Below, one piece after another: positions 48,841-57,514 of a stretch of DNA of 64,000 nucleotides (position 1 is its first letter; every line of letters begins with the position of its first letter). The DNA comes from MM2 sp035460165 (GTDB lineage Bacteria > Pseudomonadota > Gammaproteobacteria > Burkholderiales > Methylophilaceae), in NCBI GenBank assembly GCA_035460165.1, contig DATHWW010000008.1, positions 1-64,000 of the forward strand, given 5' to 3'. Both the position numbers and the translations under genes were made by a program. The notes beneath the pieces are model-generated. The model had not been told where the DNA came from, ran no database searches, and saw only the letters and a program-made list of their open reading frames with translations.

Positions 48841-49232
48841 TAACGTCTCGGTATGTAACTATAGGATGCGGAAAGGATTCTGCGGAACATGATCAATACC
48901 GGCAGAAAAATCGCGGCACCGACCACATCGGCGAGGAGGTCGTCGAACCCCGCCTGACGGCCGGGTAGGAAAGCCTGGTGCAATTCGTCGCAGCAGCCTA
49001 TGGCAAGTACAACCAACAATACGGCGGTCAGTGAAAACCGGGGAAATGCCAGGCCGACCAGCACGCCGATGCTGCCGTATACCATGACATGCACTACTTT
49101 GTCCCACGGCGGCGGGAAGAGCGAACCGGCGCCGGGTTGTTCGCCGCCGATGAAAATCATCGCAATCAGGATGAGCAGGAAAGCGAGAGAGAACTGACGC
49201 AAGGTTTCGAGAGGTACAGATATTTTTGGCAA
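48840..49232 (-). CDS. VanZ-family membrane protein
   Basis: A 130-residue protein with four predicted membrane helices. Family motifs are WDKVVHVMVYGSIGVLVGLA and DELHQAFLPGRQAGFDDLLA with the conserved DELHQ and D-x-x-x-N/D sites. VanZ-like proteins often lie in exosortase-linked EPS clusters of betaproteobacteria, which fits this place next to the eps genes. The molecular role is unknown. Confidence 0.9.
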   Translation of the reverse strand: MPKISVPLETLRQFSLAFLLILIAMIFIGGEQPGAGSLFPPPWDKVVHVMVYGSIGVLVGLAFPRFSLTAVLLVVLAIGCCDELHQAFLPGRQAGFDDLLADVVGAAIFLPVLIMFRRILSASYSYIPRR

Positions 49233-49381
49233 AATTCAGGCTCCATGCAAGTCGGGTGCGAGGCGTTGCTTATAGCTTCGCCTCGGTACTTGGGTTGTTG
49301 CAGGCAGGGATTTCTGCGTTACGAAGGACAGGAGGGTGGTTGAGCGCGGCGCCGAGTGCTAGACGGTTACGAGCGACCCGG

Positions 49382-50797
49382 CTAGTAAGCGCCATCCTGC
49401 CCCTTGAATACAACGAGTACGGTTTTGAGGATGATATACATATCCAGTTTCAGGCTCCAGTTGCGCAGGTAATCGATGTCGTAGTCGATCCGCGCCTTCA
49501 TCTTGTTCAGGGTTTCTGTTTCGCCACGCAGGCCGTTGACCTGCGCCCAGCCGGTGATGCCGGGTTTGACCTTGTGCCGCACCATGTAGCCGGTGATCAG
49601 CTTGCGGTACATTTCATTGTGCGCCACCGCGTGCGGTCGCGGGCCGACGATGCTCATGCGGCCTTGCAGCACGTTGATGAACTGCGGTAGTTCGTCCAGC
49701 GAGGTCTTGCGCAGGAAGGCGCCGAAAGGCGTAATGCGTTGATCTTCCTTGGTGGCCTGCGTCACCTTGTCGCCGTCCTCGCACACCGTCATCGAGCGGA
49801 ACTTGTAGACGTAGATTTCTTCGCCATACAACCCGTAACGCCGCTGTTTGAAGATGATGGGACCGGGCGAACCCAGTTTGACGCCGATGGCGATGGCCAG
49901 CAGGATGGGGCTGATCATGATCAGGATGAGCGTCGAAATCACAATGTCCGCCAGACGCTTGAGTACGCCGTTGAAGCCGACGAAAGGCGTTTCGCATACC
50001 GCCACCACCGGAATGTCGTCGATCTGCCCGATGCGTCCCTGGATCAGATCGGAAAGGAAAATATCCGGCACGAAGTAGATCGATGCAGTGGTGTCCTTCA
50101 GCTCATCCAGCAGCCGCACGATGCGCGGCTGGCTCGCCATATGCAGCGACAGGTAGATGATGTTGACGCGATGTTCCTTCACATAGGCCGCGATGTCGTC
50201 GATATTGCCCAGCGTCGGGTATTTCATGTCCGTGACCGGGATGCGCTCTTCGCTGCGATCCTCGAAAAAGCCGAGCAATTCGGCGGCGATGTAGTTGTTC
50301 TCCGCCAGCCGTTCGGCCAATGCCAGGCCCTGCTCGTTGATACCGACGATGATGGTGCGCTTGGTTGGCCCCTGCAATTTGATCAGCACCGGCGCGACGA
50401 TGCGCAGGGCGAAGATGGCCATCAACATCAGGACCGGCGTCATCCACAGCCAGCTCAGGATCGCCATGGCTGGAAAATAGGAGAGGTAGCCGGTCGCCAG
50501 CCCGAACGCGACCAGCAGGCCGGAAATGAACACCCAGTTGACGAAGGTGTTGCTGATGACTTCGCCCGCGGTCAGGGTGATTTTCGAACTGCTGGGAAAA
50601 GTCAGCGAAAACAGGATGACGGAAAGGATCAGGTAGGGCGGCTTGAGGCCGCCTTCGTACATGGATGCAACCATCCACACCGCGCACACCACGACCAGCG
50701 GGTCGAGCAGGGCTTCGGTGATGTAAAGGATATTGTCGCGTGCAATTGCAATGCCGAACGATTTGCGAAAGCGCGGCGCGGATCTAAAGCGATTCAT
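49382..50797 (-). CDS. Undecaprenyl-phosphate sugar phosphotransferase (WcaJ-like)
   Basis: A 471-residue polyisoprenyl-phosphate hexose-1-phosphate transferase that starts polysaccharide repeat units on the lipid carrier. The N-terminal four or five membrane helices (about residues 25-145) are followed by a NAD-binding-like CoA-binding domain (KRTIIVGINEQGLALAERLA). The catalytic domain is from about residue 280 (KRLADIVISTLILIMISPIL, YGLYGEEIYVYKFRSMTV, FLRKTSLDELPQFINVLQGR, MSIVGPRPHA). The start at 50797 (MNRFRSAP) overlaps the EpsA gene end by 14 bases, so the two are coupled; upstream in-frame ATG 50848 lies inside epsA. Confidence 0.93.
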   Translation of the reverse strand: MNRFRSAPRFRKSFGIAIARDNILYITEALLDPLVVVCAVWMVASMYEGGLKPPYLILSVILFSLTFPSSSKITLTAGEVISNTFVNWVFISGLLVAFGLATGYLSYFPAMAILSWLWMTPVLMLMAIFALRIVAPVLIKLQGPTKRTIIVGINEQGLALAERLAENNYIAAELLGFFEDRSEERIPVTDMKYPTLGNIDDIAAYVKEHRVNIIYLSLHMASQPRIVRLLDELKDTTASIYFVPDIFLSDLIQGRIGQIDDIPVVAVCETPFVGFNGVLKRLADIVISTLILIMISPILLAIAIGVKLGSPGPIIFKQRRYGLYGEEIYVYKFRSMTVCEDGDKVTQATKEDQRITPFGAFLRKTSLDELPQFINVLQGRMSIVGPRPHAVAHNEMYRKLITGYMVRHKVKPGITGWAQVNGLRGETETLNKMKARIDYDIDYLRNWSLKLDMYIILKTVLVVFKGQDGAY

Positions 50798-51578
50798 TAA
50801 GTTCCAGTTTGCTGAGTTTGGCGACGGCTTGGGCGCGGTTGACGACATCCAGCTTCCTGAAAATGCGTTGCAGATGGTTCTTGACCGTGAAGGCGCTGAT
50901 ATCGAGGATCATGCCGATCTCGAAATTGGTCTTGCCATTGCGCACCCACTCCATGATTTCCAGCTCGCGCGAGGACAGCGAGCCGAGGTCGTCGTCCGCC
51001 ATGACCGGCTCTTCCACCGGCGGGGTCGGCATTTGCTCGGGCAGATGGTCGAGCTGCCTGAGCGAGCTGTCGATATAAGGCAGCAGCGCTTCCAGCATGG
51101 AGCGCGAAGAAGACGGCAGCGCGGTGGAGGAACTCATCAGCACATACAGGCAGTCGTGGCGGCCACGGACATCCTTGATGGCATGCACCATCGCCGAACG
51201 CATGTGCTTGAAGTTCCCGTCCAGCTTGTCGTGCTCGAATTCCCTGTCTTCGAAGATGCCTTGATTCATCGTCAGGGTGAACGGAGCGCGGGATTGCGCG
51301 TTCCACGAGCTGAACAAACGTTTCAGCAAAGGGGTGAGATTGGTGTTGTGCACCTGTCCCGTGCGAATTCCGGGAATCGCCGACACGATATCGAAATACA
51401 CCAGACCCAGGGAAAAGTCGCCCCAGGCCGCGATCATGATGTCGTGCGGCAGGAATTGCTGCAGGTTGCCTTGCGACCACAGCAGGAATTCAAAATGGGA
51501 ACGTACCTTGAGTGATTCGTGCAACAGTTCGACAAATTGCACCATTTCACCGTTATCCAGTTTGGTATGGAGTGACAT
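50784..51578 (-). CDS. epsA: EpsA-type LuxR-family regulator of exopolysaccharide synthesis
   Basis: A 264-residue regulator. The N-terminal ligand-like domain covers about 170 residues (LDNGEMVQFVELLHESLKVR, LPHDIMIAAWGDFSLGLVYF). The C-terminal LuxR helix-turn-helix is residues about 195-255 (LSSRELEIMEWVRNGKTNFE, IGMILDISAFTVKNHLQRIF, RKLDVVNRAQAVAKL). It matches the EpsA family found with exosortase B clusters in betaproteobacteria. It is followed directly by the WcaJ-like gene and is divergent from the eps operon, so it probably controls both. Confidence 0.9.
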   Translation of the reverse strand: MSLHTKLDNGEMVQFVELLHESLKVRSHFEFLLWSQGNLQQFLPHDIMIAAWGDFSLGLVYFDIVSAIPGIRTGQVHNTNLTPLLKRLFSSWNAQSRAPFTLTMNQGIFEDREFEHDKLDGNFKHMRSAMVHAIKDVRGRHDCLYVLMSSSTALPSSSRSMLEALLPYIDSSLRQLDHLPEQMPTPPVEEPVMADDDLGSLSSRELEIMEWVRNGKTNFEIGMILDISAFTVKNHLQRIFRKLDVVNRAQAVAKLSKLELNESL

Positions 51579-52163
51579 AATTATTTCTTCGCAAGTTGAT
51601 TGAAACGAATGACAGGGAACCAGCCCCGGCGATGCGATCTCTGATGCTTTGCCAGGTCTAGCTGCGCATACCTAAAAACGTTTCCAGTATTTGCGCCCTG
51701 TCGATAGCCAAAACGACTTATCGCTAGTGACTGATAGGCAATTCGCGTGCCAGCGAATCAATCCATTGAAAAATAAAGAGAAATCTGTGATCGATGAAGT
51801 TCCTGGTCGCATTTCTCGTCTCCAAAAAACGACATTCAGCCACCTGCCATTTGTAACTCGATGATTTTTATGGAGTTGATTTGTCTCAGCTTGCAGACAA
51901 CAGCCCGGTAAGAGCCGCTAGACAGTCCATCCGGATCATTTTCAGGCACGCCTCCGCTCGGTAGGATTAAAAAGTCCTTTCAATTCAAACAATTGTTTTT
52001 TCATAAAACCCCTAGTCCCTTCGGCCTATTGTTGAAAAGCCGCTCGATTTTTACGATGGGTCAAACTTTCAAAGGTAGGAATGCGTGCCTGTTTCAGCCG
52101 TTGTCATGCTGTAGAGCGGGTGAAGCGGGGAAATGAAGAAGGTACGGCTTTGGAGCTTGGGAT
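51579..52163. promoter_or_regulatory. Long divergent regulatory region of the eps cluster
   Basis: A 585-base gene-free region between epsA (minus) and the cyclic-nucleotide-binding gene (plus). It is AT-richer than the flanks, especially 51700-52060. It should hold promoters in both directions and sites for EpsA. No clear riboswitch, sigma-54 site or terminator was recognised; the length suggests complex control. Confidence 0.6.
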
Positions 52164-52730
52164 ATGTCCTACAGTCAACTTTTTAAATTCAACCTGGATA
52201 CAGGCGTAATGCAGATGAACGATGCAGCAAACAGAATGTATAGCGACCTGAATAAACTGGGTTCGGCCGAAAACTATATGGATGAGATCTACGAAATCAT
52301 CCATCAGATCCGCCTGTTCGACGATTTCAACATGGACGAGATCAAGGCGCTTTGCCATTACCTCCGATGTTATGCCGCGCCGCGCCATTACCCGCTGCTG
52401 AAAGAAGGCGAACGCGGCGATTTCATGGTGCTGATCCTCACCGGCTCGGCCGAGGTGCGCGTGGATATCCCGGGCCTGGGCAACGAGAAGATCGCCGAGC
52501 TGCTGCCCGGCTCCACCGTCGGCGAGACCTCGATGATAGACGGCGAGCCGCGCTTCATTACTTGTATCGCCACGGCGCCCACGGACTTCGCCGTGCTGTC
52601 GCGCGATTCGCTCAACCAGATCCTGATGCAGGCGCCGCGTCTTGGTAACAAGCTCCTGCTGACCCTGCTGCAACTTTTATCGGCCCGCTTGCGCGAGGCC
52701 TATAACCCGGCCCAGGCTGCTGTTGCCTAG
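52164..52730 (+). CDS. Cyclic-nucleotide-binding-domain protein without DNA-binding domain
   Basis: A 188-residue protein. A roughly 50-residue N-terminal extension precedes a CRP-type cNMP-binding domain (residues about 65-160: HYPLLKEGERGDFMVLILTG, ELLPGSTVGETSMIDGEPRF). The ligand-contact Gly-Glu (VGETS) and Arg (EPR) of cAMP-type sites are present, so a nucleotide may bind. The C terminus ends in one helix, with no helix-turn-helix. It leads the long eps operon, 50 bases before epsE, and may be a signal-responsive modulator of polymer synthesis. Confidence 0.88.
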   Translation: MSYSQLFKFNLDTGVMQMNDAANRMYSDLNKLGSAENYMDEIYEIIHQIRLFDDFNMDEIKALCHYLRCYAAPRHYPLLKEGERGDFMVLILTGSAEVRVDIPGLGNEKIAELLPGSTVGETSMIDGEPRFITCIATAPTDFAVLSRDSLNQILMQAPRLGNKLLLTLLQLLSARLREAYNPAQAAVA

Positions 52731-52780
52731 GCCGGCCAGCCCGCGCCGCCAGGCGGGGCATATTGAAAAGAGGTGATACC

Positions 52781-53848
52781 GTGATCAAGAAAATATTTGC
52801 TCTGTTAACTACGCTGGCGATGTTGTCGTTTGCAACGGCCTCCCTGGCCGCGGAGAAAACCGCCGGTGAATATCAACTCGGACCGGGCGATGCATTGCGC
52901 ATCACCGTATTCCAAAACCCGGACCTGACCCTGGAAACCCGGGTTGCCGAAGACGGGACCATTTCCTTTCCGCTGATCGGCACCGTCAAAGTCGGCGGGC
53001 TGTCGCCGAGTAACGCGGAGAAACTGATCGCCGACAAGCTGAAGACCGGCAAATTTGTTAAGCAGCCTCAGGTGAACATTGCGCTCACCGAAGTGCGCGG
53101 CAGCCAGATCGCGGTGCTGGGTCTGGTCGGCAAGCCGGGGCGCTTCCCGCTGGAAGCCTCCAGCGCGCGGCTCTCCGACATCATCGCGCAAGCTGGCGGT
53201 GTCGTGCCCGAAGCGGGTGGCGGTACCGCGGTGCTGACCGGCAGCCGCGACGGCAAGCCGTTCCGTCAGGAAGTCGACCTGGCCACGCTGTTCAGCGACC
53301 AGACCGGCAAGAGCAACGTGGCGCTGAAAAACGGCGACGTGGTGTATGTGACGCCGGGCAACCAAGTGTCGGTGCTGGGGCTGGTCAACAAGCCCGGCCG
53401 CTTCCCGCTGGAAAACAGCAAGATGTACCTGACCGACGTGCTGACGCTGGCCGGCGGCCTGGCCTCCGGCGCTTCCGACACCGCGATCATCAGCGGCCAG
53501 CGTGACGGCCAGCCGTTCCGTAAGGAAGTCGATCTCGCCGCGATCTACCTCAGCGCCAAGCCCGAGGCCAACGTGATCGTTGCCGCCGGTGACGAAATCT
53601 ACGTGCACCGCGCGCCGGTGTTTTACATCTACGGCGAAGCGCAGAAGCCGGGTGCCTACCGCATCGAGCGCAACATGACCGTGATCCAGGCGCTGGCGCA
53701 AGGCGGCGGCCCGACCGCGCGCGGTACCGAGCGCAACCTCAAGCTGCTGCGCCGCAACGCCACCGGCGGCAATGAGGAGTTGCGTCCCAAGATGACCGAC
53801 CTGATCCAGCCGGACGACGTGATCTACGTACGGGAAAGCCTCTTCTAA
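52781..53848 (+). CDS. epsE: Polysaccharide export outer-membrane protein EpsE (Wza-like)
   Basis: A 355-residue exported protein. The signal peptide ends at SLAAE (about residue 24). A poly-export domain follows (YQLGPGDALRITVFQNPDLT), then three SLBB modules: VLGLVGKPGRFPLE, VLGLVNKPGRFPLEN and YIYGEAQKPGAYRIE. The first two are near-identical duplicates, so the protein is about 90 residues longer than the usual two-SLBB EpsE. GTG 52781 is chosen since AAGAGGTGA lies upstream; TTG 52763 is less likely. It forms the export channel with EpsF. Confidence 0.92.
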   Translation: MIKKIFALLTTLAMLSFATASLAAEKTAGEYQLGPGDALRITVFQNPDLTLETRVAEDGTISFPLIGTVKVGGLSPSNAEKLIADKLKTGKFVKQPQVNIALTEVRGSQIAVLGLVGKPGRFPLEASSARLSDIIAQAGGVVPEAGGGTAVLTGSRDGKPFRQEVDLATLFSDQTGKSNVALKNGDVVYVTPGNQVSVLGLVNKPGRFPLENSKMYLTDVLTLAGGLASGASDTAIISGQRDGQPFRKEVDLAAIYLSAKPEANVIVAAGDEIYVHRAPVFYIYGEAQKPGAYRIERNMTVIQALAQGGGPTARGTERNLKLLRRNATGGNEELRPKMTDLIQPDDVIYVRESLF

Positions 53849-53858
53849 GGGGAACATC

Positions 53859-55265
53859 ATGAACCTGACCTCGGTATTCCTGATGCTGCGGGCGCGATAC
53901 AAGATCGTGCTCGCGACCTTCCTCATCACCGTGCTGACCGCGACCGTGGTCAGCCTGTTGATGCCCAAATATTACCGGGCGACGACGCAACTGGTGCTGA
54001 GCTACACCGGCGTCGATAACGTGACCGGCTCGCCTTTGCTGGCGGCGCAACTGCCGGGCTACGTGCAGACGCAGGTGGACATCATCAAGAACCGCAGCGT
54101 GGCGCTCAAAGTGGTCGACGACTTGCATCTGACGGCCAACGACACGATGCGCGAGGCGTTCACGGAGGCCACCGAAGGCCGCGGCAACATCCGCGACTGG
54201 ATCGCCGGCCGCCTGATGAGCCGTCTCGACGTCGACCCTTCCAGCGACAGCAGCGTGCTCAGCATTACCTACAGCGACATGGAACCGCAGATGGCGGCCA
54301 ATATCGTCAATGCGTTTGCGCAGTCGTACAAGGACCTCAGCACCAAGCTCAAGGTGGAACCGGCGCAGGATGCGGCGAATTACTTCAGCCAGCAGGCCAA
54401 GGGCTTGCGCGACAACCTCGAACGCGCGCAGAACAAGTTATCGCAGTATCAGCAGGATAAGGGCATCACCAGCGCGGATGAAAAGCTGGATGTCGAAGTA
54501 GCGCGTTTGAACGACCTGTCGCAGCAGTTGGTCACCGCGCAATCGATGGCCATCGAGGCCCGCTCCCGTCAGGCCAATGCGCGCAGCAACGCCACCGACT
54601 CGCCCGATGTCGCGCAGAGCCCGGTGATCCAGAGCCTGCGCATCGACGCCGGCAAGGCGGCTTCCAAGCTGGCCGAGTTGTCCGAGCGGCTGGGTGACAA
54701 CCATCCGCAATACATCGCGGCCAAGGCCGAGCTCGCCAAGATCCAGGGCCAGCTGCAACGGGAAATCCAGAGTACCTCCAACAGCATCAGCGGCACCGCG
54801 CAGATCCAGGAACAGCGCGAGGCCGACCTGCGCGCCCAGGTGGCGATGCAGAAAACCAAGGTGCTGGAAATCAACCGTACGCGCGACGAGCTGTCGGTGC
54901 TGAAGAAAGACGTGGAAATGGCGCAGAAGGCCATGGACACCACCGCGCAGCGCTTCACTGAAACCAGCATGGAAGGCCAGGCCAACCATAGCGATGTGTC
55001 GCTGCTAAGCCCCGCGCTCCCGCCGGGTTCGCCCTCATCTCCCAAGGTGGGGTTGAATATCGCGCTGTCCGTGGTGCTGGGAGGCCTGTTGGGCATTGGT
55101 CTGGGACTGGTCATCGAACTGCTGGATCGCCGTGTGCGCAGCAGCAACGATGTCGCCAACCTGCTGCGTGTGCCGGTGATTGCCTTGAAACAACAAAAAC
55201 CCACCGTGACGGGCATGCGTCTACTGCCGGGTCCTACTACCGGCAGATTCCTGCCTTCGTCCTAA
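53859..55265 (+). CDS. epsF: Chain-length determinant protein EpsF (Wzz-like)
   Basis: A 468-residue inner-membrane co-polymerase. The N-terminal membrane helix (about residues 15-35: KIVLATFLITVLTATVVSLL) and C-terminal helix (about 395-418: NIALSVVLGGLLGIGLGLVI) enclose a periplasmic domain with a long coiled coil (residues about 175-360). The Pro-rich PALPPGSPSSPKVG precedes the last helix, as in Wzz proteins. It sits 10 bases after epsE and 9 before epsG. It controls polymer length together with the kinase-like EpsG. Confidence 0.93.
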   Translation: MNLTSVFLMLRARYKIVLATFLITVLTATVVSLLMPKYYRATTQLVLSYTGVDNVTGSPLLAAQLPGYVQTQVDIIKNRSVALKVVDDLHLTANDTMREAFTEATEGRGNIRDWIAGRLMSRLDVDPSSDSSVLSITYSDMEPQMAANIVNAFAQSYKDLSTKLKVEPAQDAANYFSQQAKGLRDNLERAQNKLSQYQQDKGITSADEKLDVEVARLNDLSQQLVTAQSMAIEARSRQANARSNATDSPDVAQSPVIQSLRIDAGKAASKLAELSERLGDNHPQYIAAKAELAKIQGQLQREIQSTSNSISGTAQIQEQREADLRAQVAMQKTKVLEINRTRDELSVLKKDVEMAQKAMDTTAQRFTETSMEGQANHSDVSLLSPALPPGSPSSPKVGLNIALSVVLGGLLGIGLGLVIELLDRRVRSSNDVANLLRVPVIALKQQKPTVTGMRLLPGPTTGRFLPSS

Positions 55266-55274
55266 GGACAAATC

Positions 55275-56150
55275 ATGAATATCAGCCCGCTTAATCCCAA
55301 CGCATTGCCGATTTCGACCGGTAATTACCGCGACACGATGATAGGCCGGATCCTGCAGGATCTGGGCAAGATCAGCGCGGAAGAAGCCGAACGCATCCTG
55401 CAGTTGCAAAAGAAGGAAGGGCTGCGCTTCGGCGATGCGGCACGCAAGCTCCGGCTCGTCAGTGAAGCCGATATCCTGCAGGCGCTGGCGATCCAGTTCG
55501 ACTATCCCTACCTCGCGCCGGACCAGGGCGAGCTCAGCAAGGAACTGGTGGCCGCCTACGAGCCTTTTTCGCCGGAAGTCGAAGCCCTGCGCGCGCTGCG
55601 CAGCCAGTTGCAGCTGCGCTGGTTCAACCATGGCAACAAGGCGTTGTCGGTGATCTCGGCCAATGCCGGCGAGGGCTGCAGTAATCTCGCCGCCAACCTC
55701 GCCATTGTGTTCTCCCAACTGGGCGAGCATACCCTGCTGATCGACGCCAATTTGCGGCGCCCGACCCAGCACGCGCTGTTCAACCTCAGGGAAACGCGCG
55801 GGCTGTCGGACGTGCTGATCGGCCGCGCCAGCATCGAGGTGATACGCGAGATCGACGCCATCTCCAATCTTTCCGTGCTGGGCGCGGGCACCATCCCGCC
55901 CAATCCGCAGGAGCTGCTTAACCGCAAGAGTTTCACCGAACTGATCAATATCGTGCGGGACATCTACGACGTGGTCATCGTCGATACCGCACCCGCCATC
56001 GCCGCGGCGGATGCACAAATGGTCGCTGCGCGTTGCCGCGGTGCGCTGCTGGTGTCCCGCCTGAACGAAACGCCCATGTCCGATATCGCCAACGTCGGCG
56101 ATCAGTTGGTTGTCAGCGATGTGCAGCTGGTGGCCGCCATCGTTCTGTAG
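55275..56150 (+). CDS. epsG: EpsG-type BY-kinase-like ATPase with degenerate P-loop
   Basis: A 291-residue cytoplasmic protein of the chain-length-determinant tyrosine-kinase family. The N-terminal 100 residues resemble the MshEN/GspE-type domain (EEAERILQLQKKEGLRFGDA); the kinase core follows. Walker A reads ANAGEGCSNLAANLA with cysteine (C135) instead of lysine, and Walker A' reads LLIDANLRRP with N159 in place of the second aspartate. Walker B (VVIVDTAPA) remains. No C-terminal tyrosine cluster is seen. It is probably a regulatory or weak ATPase rather than an active kinase. Confidence 0.88.
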   Translation: MNISPLNPNALPISTGNYRDTMIGRILQDLGKISAEEAERILQLQKKEGLRFGDAARKLRLVSEADILQALAIQFDYPYLAPDQGELSKELVAAYEPFSPEVEALRALRSQLQLRWFNHGNKALSVISANAGEGCSNLAANLAIVFSQLGEHTLLIDANLRRPTQHALFNLRETRGLSDVLIGRASIEVIREIDAISNLSVLGAGTIPPNPQELLNRKSFTELINIVRDIYDVVIVDTAPAIAAADAQMVAARCRGALLVSRLNETPMSDIANVGDQLVVSDVQLVAAIVL

Positions 56151-56215
56151 CTCCCTGGCCGGCGGAGCGGCCGCTGCGCCGCTAGCCGTCGGCTGCACAC
56201 AAGAAGAGATTTTGT

Positions 56216-57514
56216 ATGGCATTTGCCGCCCTGTTGAAATCGTCAAGCAGGACCCTGATGACGACGGTCGCCGTGACGGCGATCGGGTTCTTCACCTCGG
56301 TCATCACCGCCCGCATCCTTGGCCCGGAAGGCCGGGGCCTGCTGTCCGGCGCGTTGCTGATCGCGACGCTGGCCGGCAACGCCTCGTTGTTCGGGCTGGC
56401 GAACAGCTTCATCTATCACAAGGGCGCTGGGCGGCCGTTCAACTACGGCCAGTGGATGGTGTTCTCGCTGGTGTTTGTCGCCTGCCTGTCGGTGATGCTG
56501 GCCTGGCTGGGCATGAATATCACCGACGAGGCGCAGCTGCATGCGCAGTTGCCGCTGATCCTGCTATTGACCGCCGCGACGGCGGGGCAGGGATATTTTT
56601 ACGCATTGAGCCAACTGCACGACGGGCTGCATTTCTTCAACCTGATGCGCTTCCTGCTGGTGGTCGGCAACCTGGTGCTGCTGCTGGGGCTGGTGGCCTT
56701 CATGGATACAGTGGATTTCCGCGCCATCCTCATCACGCAGCTAATCGTCGCGGCAGCGCTGACGCTGCTGGGCCTCGGCTGGGCGAAGCGCAACCAGGTG
56801 TGGCGGATGGCCGAAAGCGACCACCCGCCAGCTACCTGGAAAGGCATGCTGGGCTACGGCGCCAGCCATCACGGCACGGTGCTGCTGAGCCTGTTTCTGG
56901 TCAATTTCGACAAGATCGCGCTGCTCAATATCGGCACCATCGTGGAATACGGTTTCTACGCGCTGGCCTTTACCACCTCGCGCCTGATCGGCGCGGTGCA
57001 GGAAGCGGTGTCGACGGCGCTTTATTCGCGCTTTGCGGGCAAGGATGTGAACGCGCTGTCGCACCACGTGCGCGTCGCCTTCCGCGTGACTTTCGTGCCG
57101 ATGCTGCTGCTGGCTGCACTGGGCGCGGCGCTGTCGCCGTGGCTGATCAAGTGGGTGTACGGCGAATCCTTCGTGTCGATGACGATACCGTTCGCGATCC
57201 TGCTGTTCGAGTGCGTGATCACCGGCGCGAGCTGGACGCTGGCGCAGCGCTTCAACGCCGGCGGCCGCCCCGGACTGGTGTTCGTGCGGCAGTTTATTTC
57301 GGTGGTGCCGGTGTTTATTGCGCTGCCTTTCCTGCCCAAACAGGACATCCACATCTACCTGAGCATGCTGATGCTATTCGGCGCGGTGCTCAGGCTCACC
57401 GTCACGCTGGGGCTTTACCCCTTCGTGCTGAAGGAACGCATGCCGGAAATGCTGCCGACGATGGCGGATTGCACGGCTGCATTGCGATTATTTACGAGGC
57501 GTAGTTATGGATAA
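56216..57514 (+). CDS. Polysaccharide flippase (Wzx-like, MOP superfamily)
   Basis: A 432-residue protein with twelve predicted membrane helices of the PST/MATE-like group, starting LLKSSSRTLMTTVAVTAIGF and with ARILGPEGRGLLSGALLIAT, the common Wzx entry motif. It translocates lipid-linked repeat units across the inner membrane. It overlaps the next gene by 8 bases (57507-57514), so they are coupled. Wzx and the O-antigen-ligase-like gene downstream support a Wzx/Wzy-type pathway. Confidence 0.9.
   Translation: MAFAALLKSSSRTLMTTVAVTAIGFFTSVITARILGPEGRGLLSGALLIATLAGNASLFGLANSFIYHKGAGRPFNYGQWMVFSLVFVACLSVMLAWLGMNITDEAQLHAQLPLILLLTAATAGQGYFYALSQLHDGLHFFNLMRFLLVVGNLVLLLGLVAFMDTVDFRAILITQLIVAAALTLLGLGWAKRNQVWRMAESDHPPATWKGMLGYGASHHGTVLLSLFLVNFDKIALLNIGTIVEYGFYALAFTTSRLIGAVQEAVSTALYSRFAGKDVNALSHHVRVAFRVTFVPMLLLAALGAALSPWLIKWVYGESFVSMTIPFAILLFECVITGASWTLAQRFNAGGRPGLVFVRQFISVVPVFIALPFLPKQDIHIYLSMLMLFGAVLRLTVTLGLYPFVLKERMPEMLPTMADCTAALRLFTRRSYG

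Noticed and set aside
51579..52163. A c-di-GMP riboswitch or sigma-54 promoter in the eps control region
   Set aside because: No GEMM-type core was recognised, and the only GG/GC pair considered for sigma-54 (in AGGCACGCCTCCGCTC near 51948) has one base too few between the elements.
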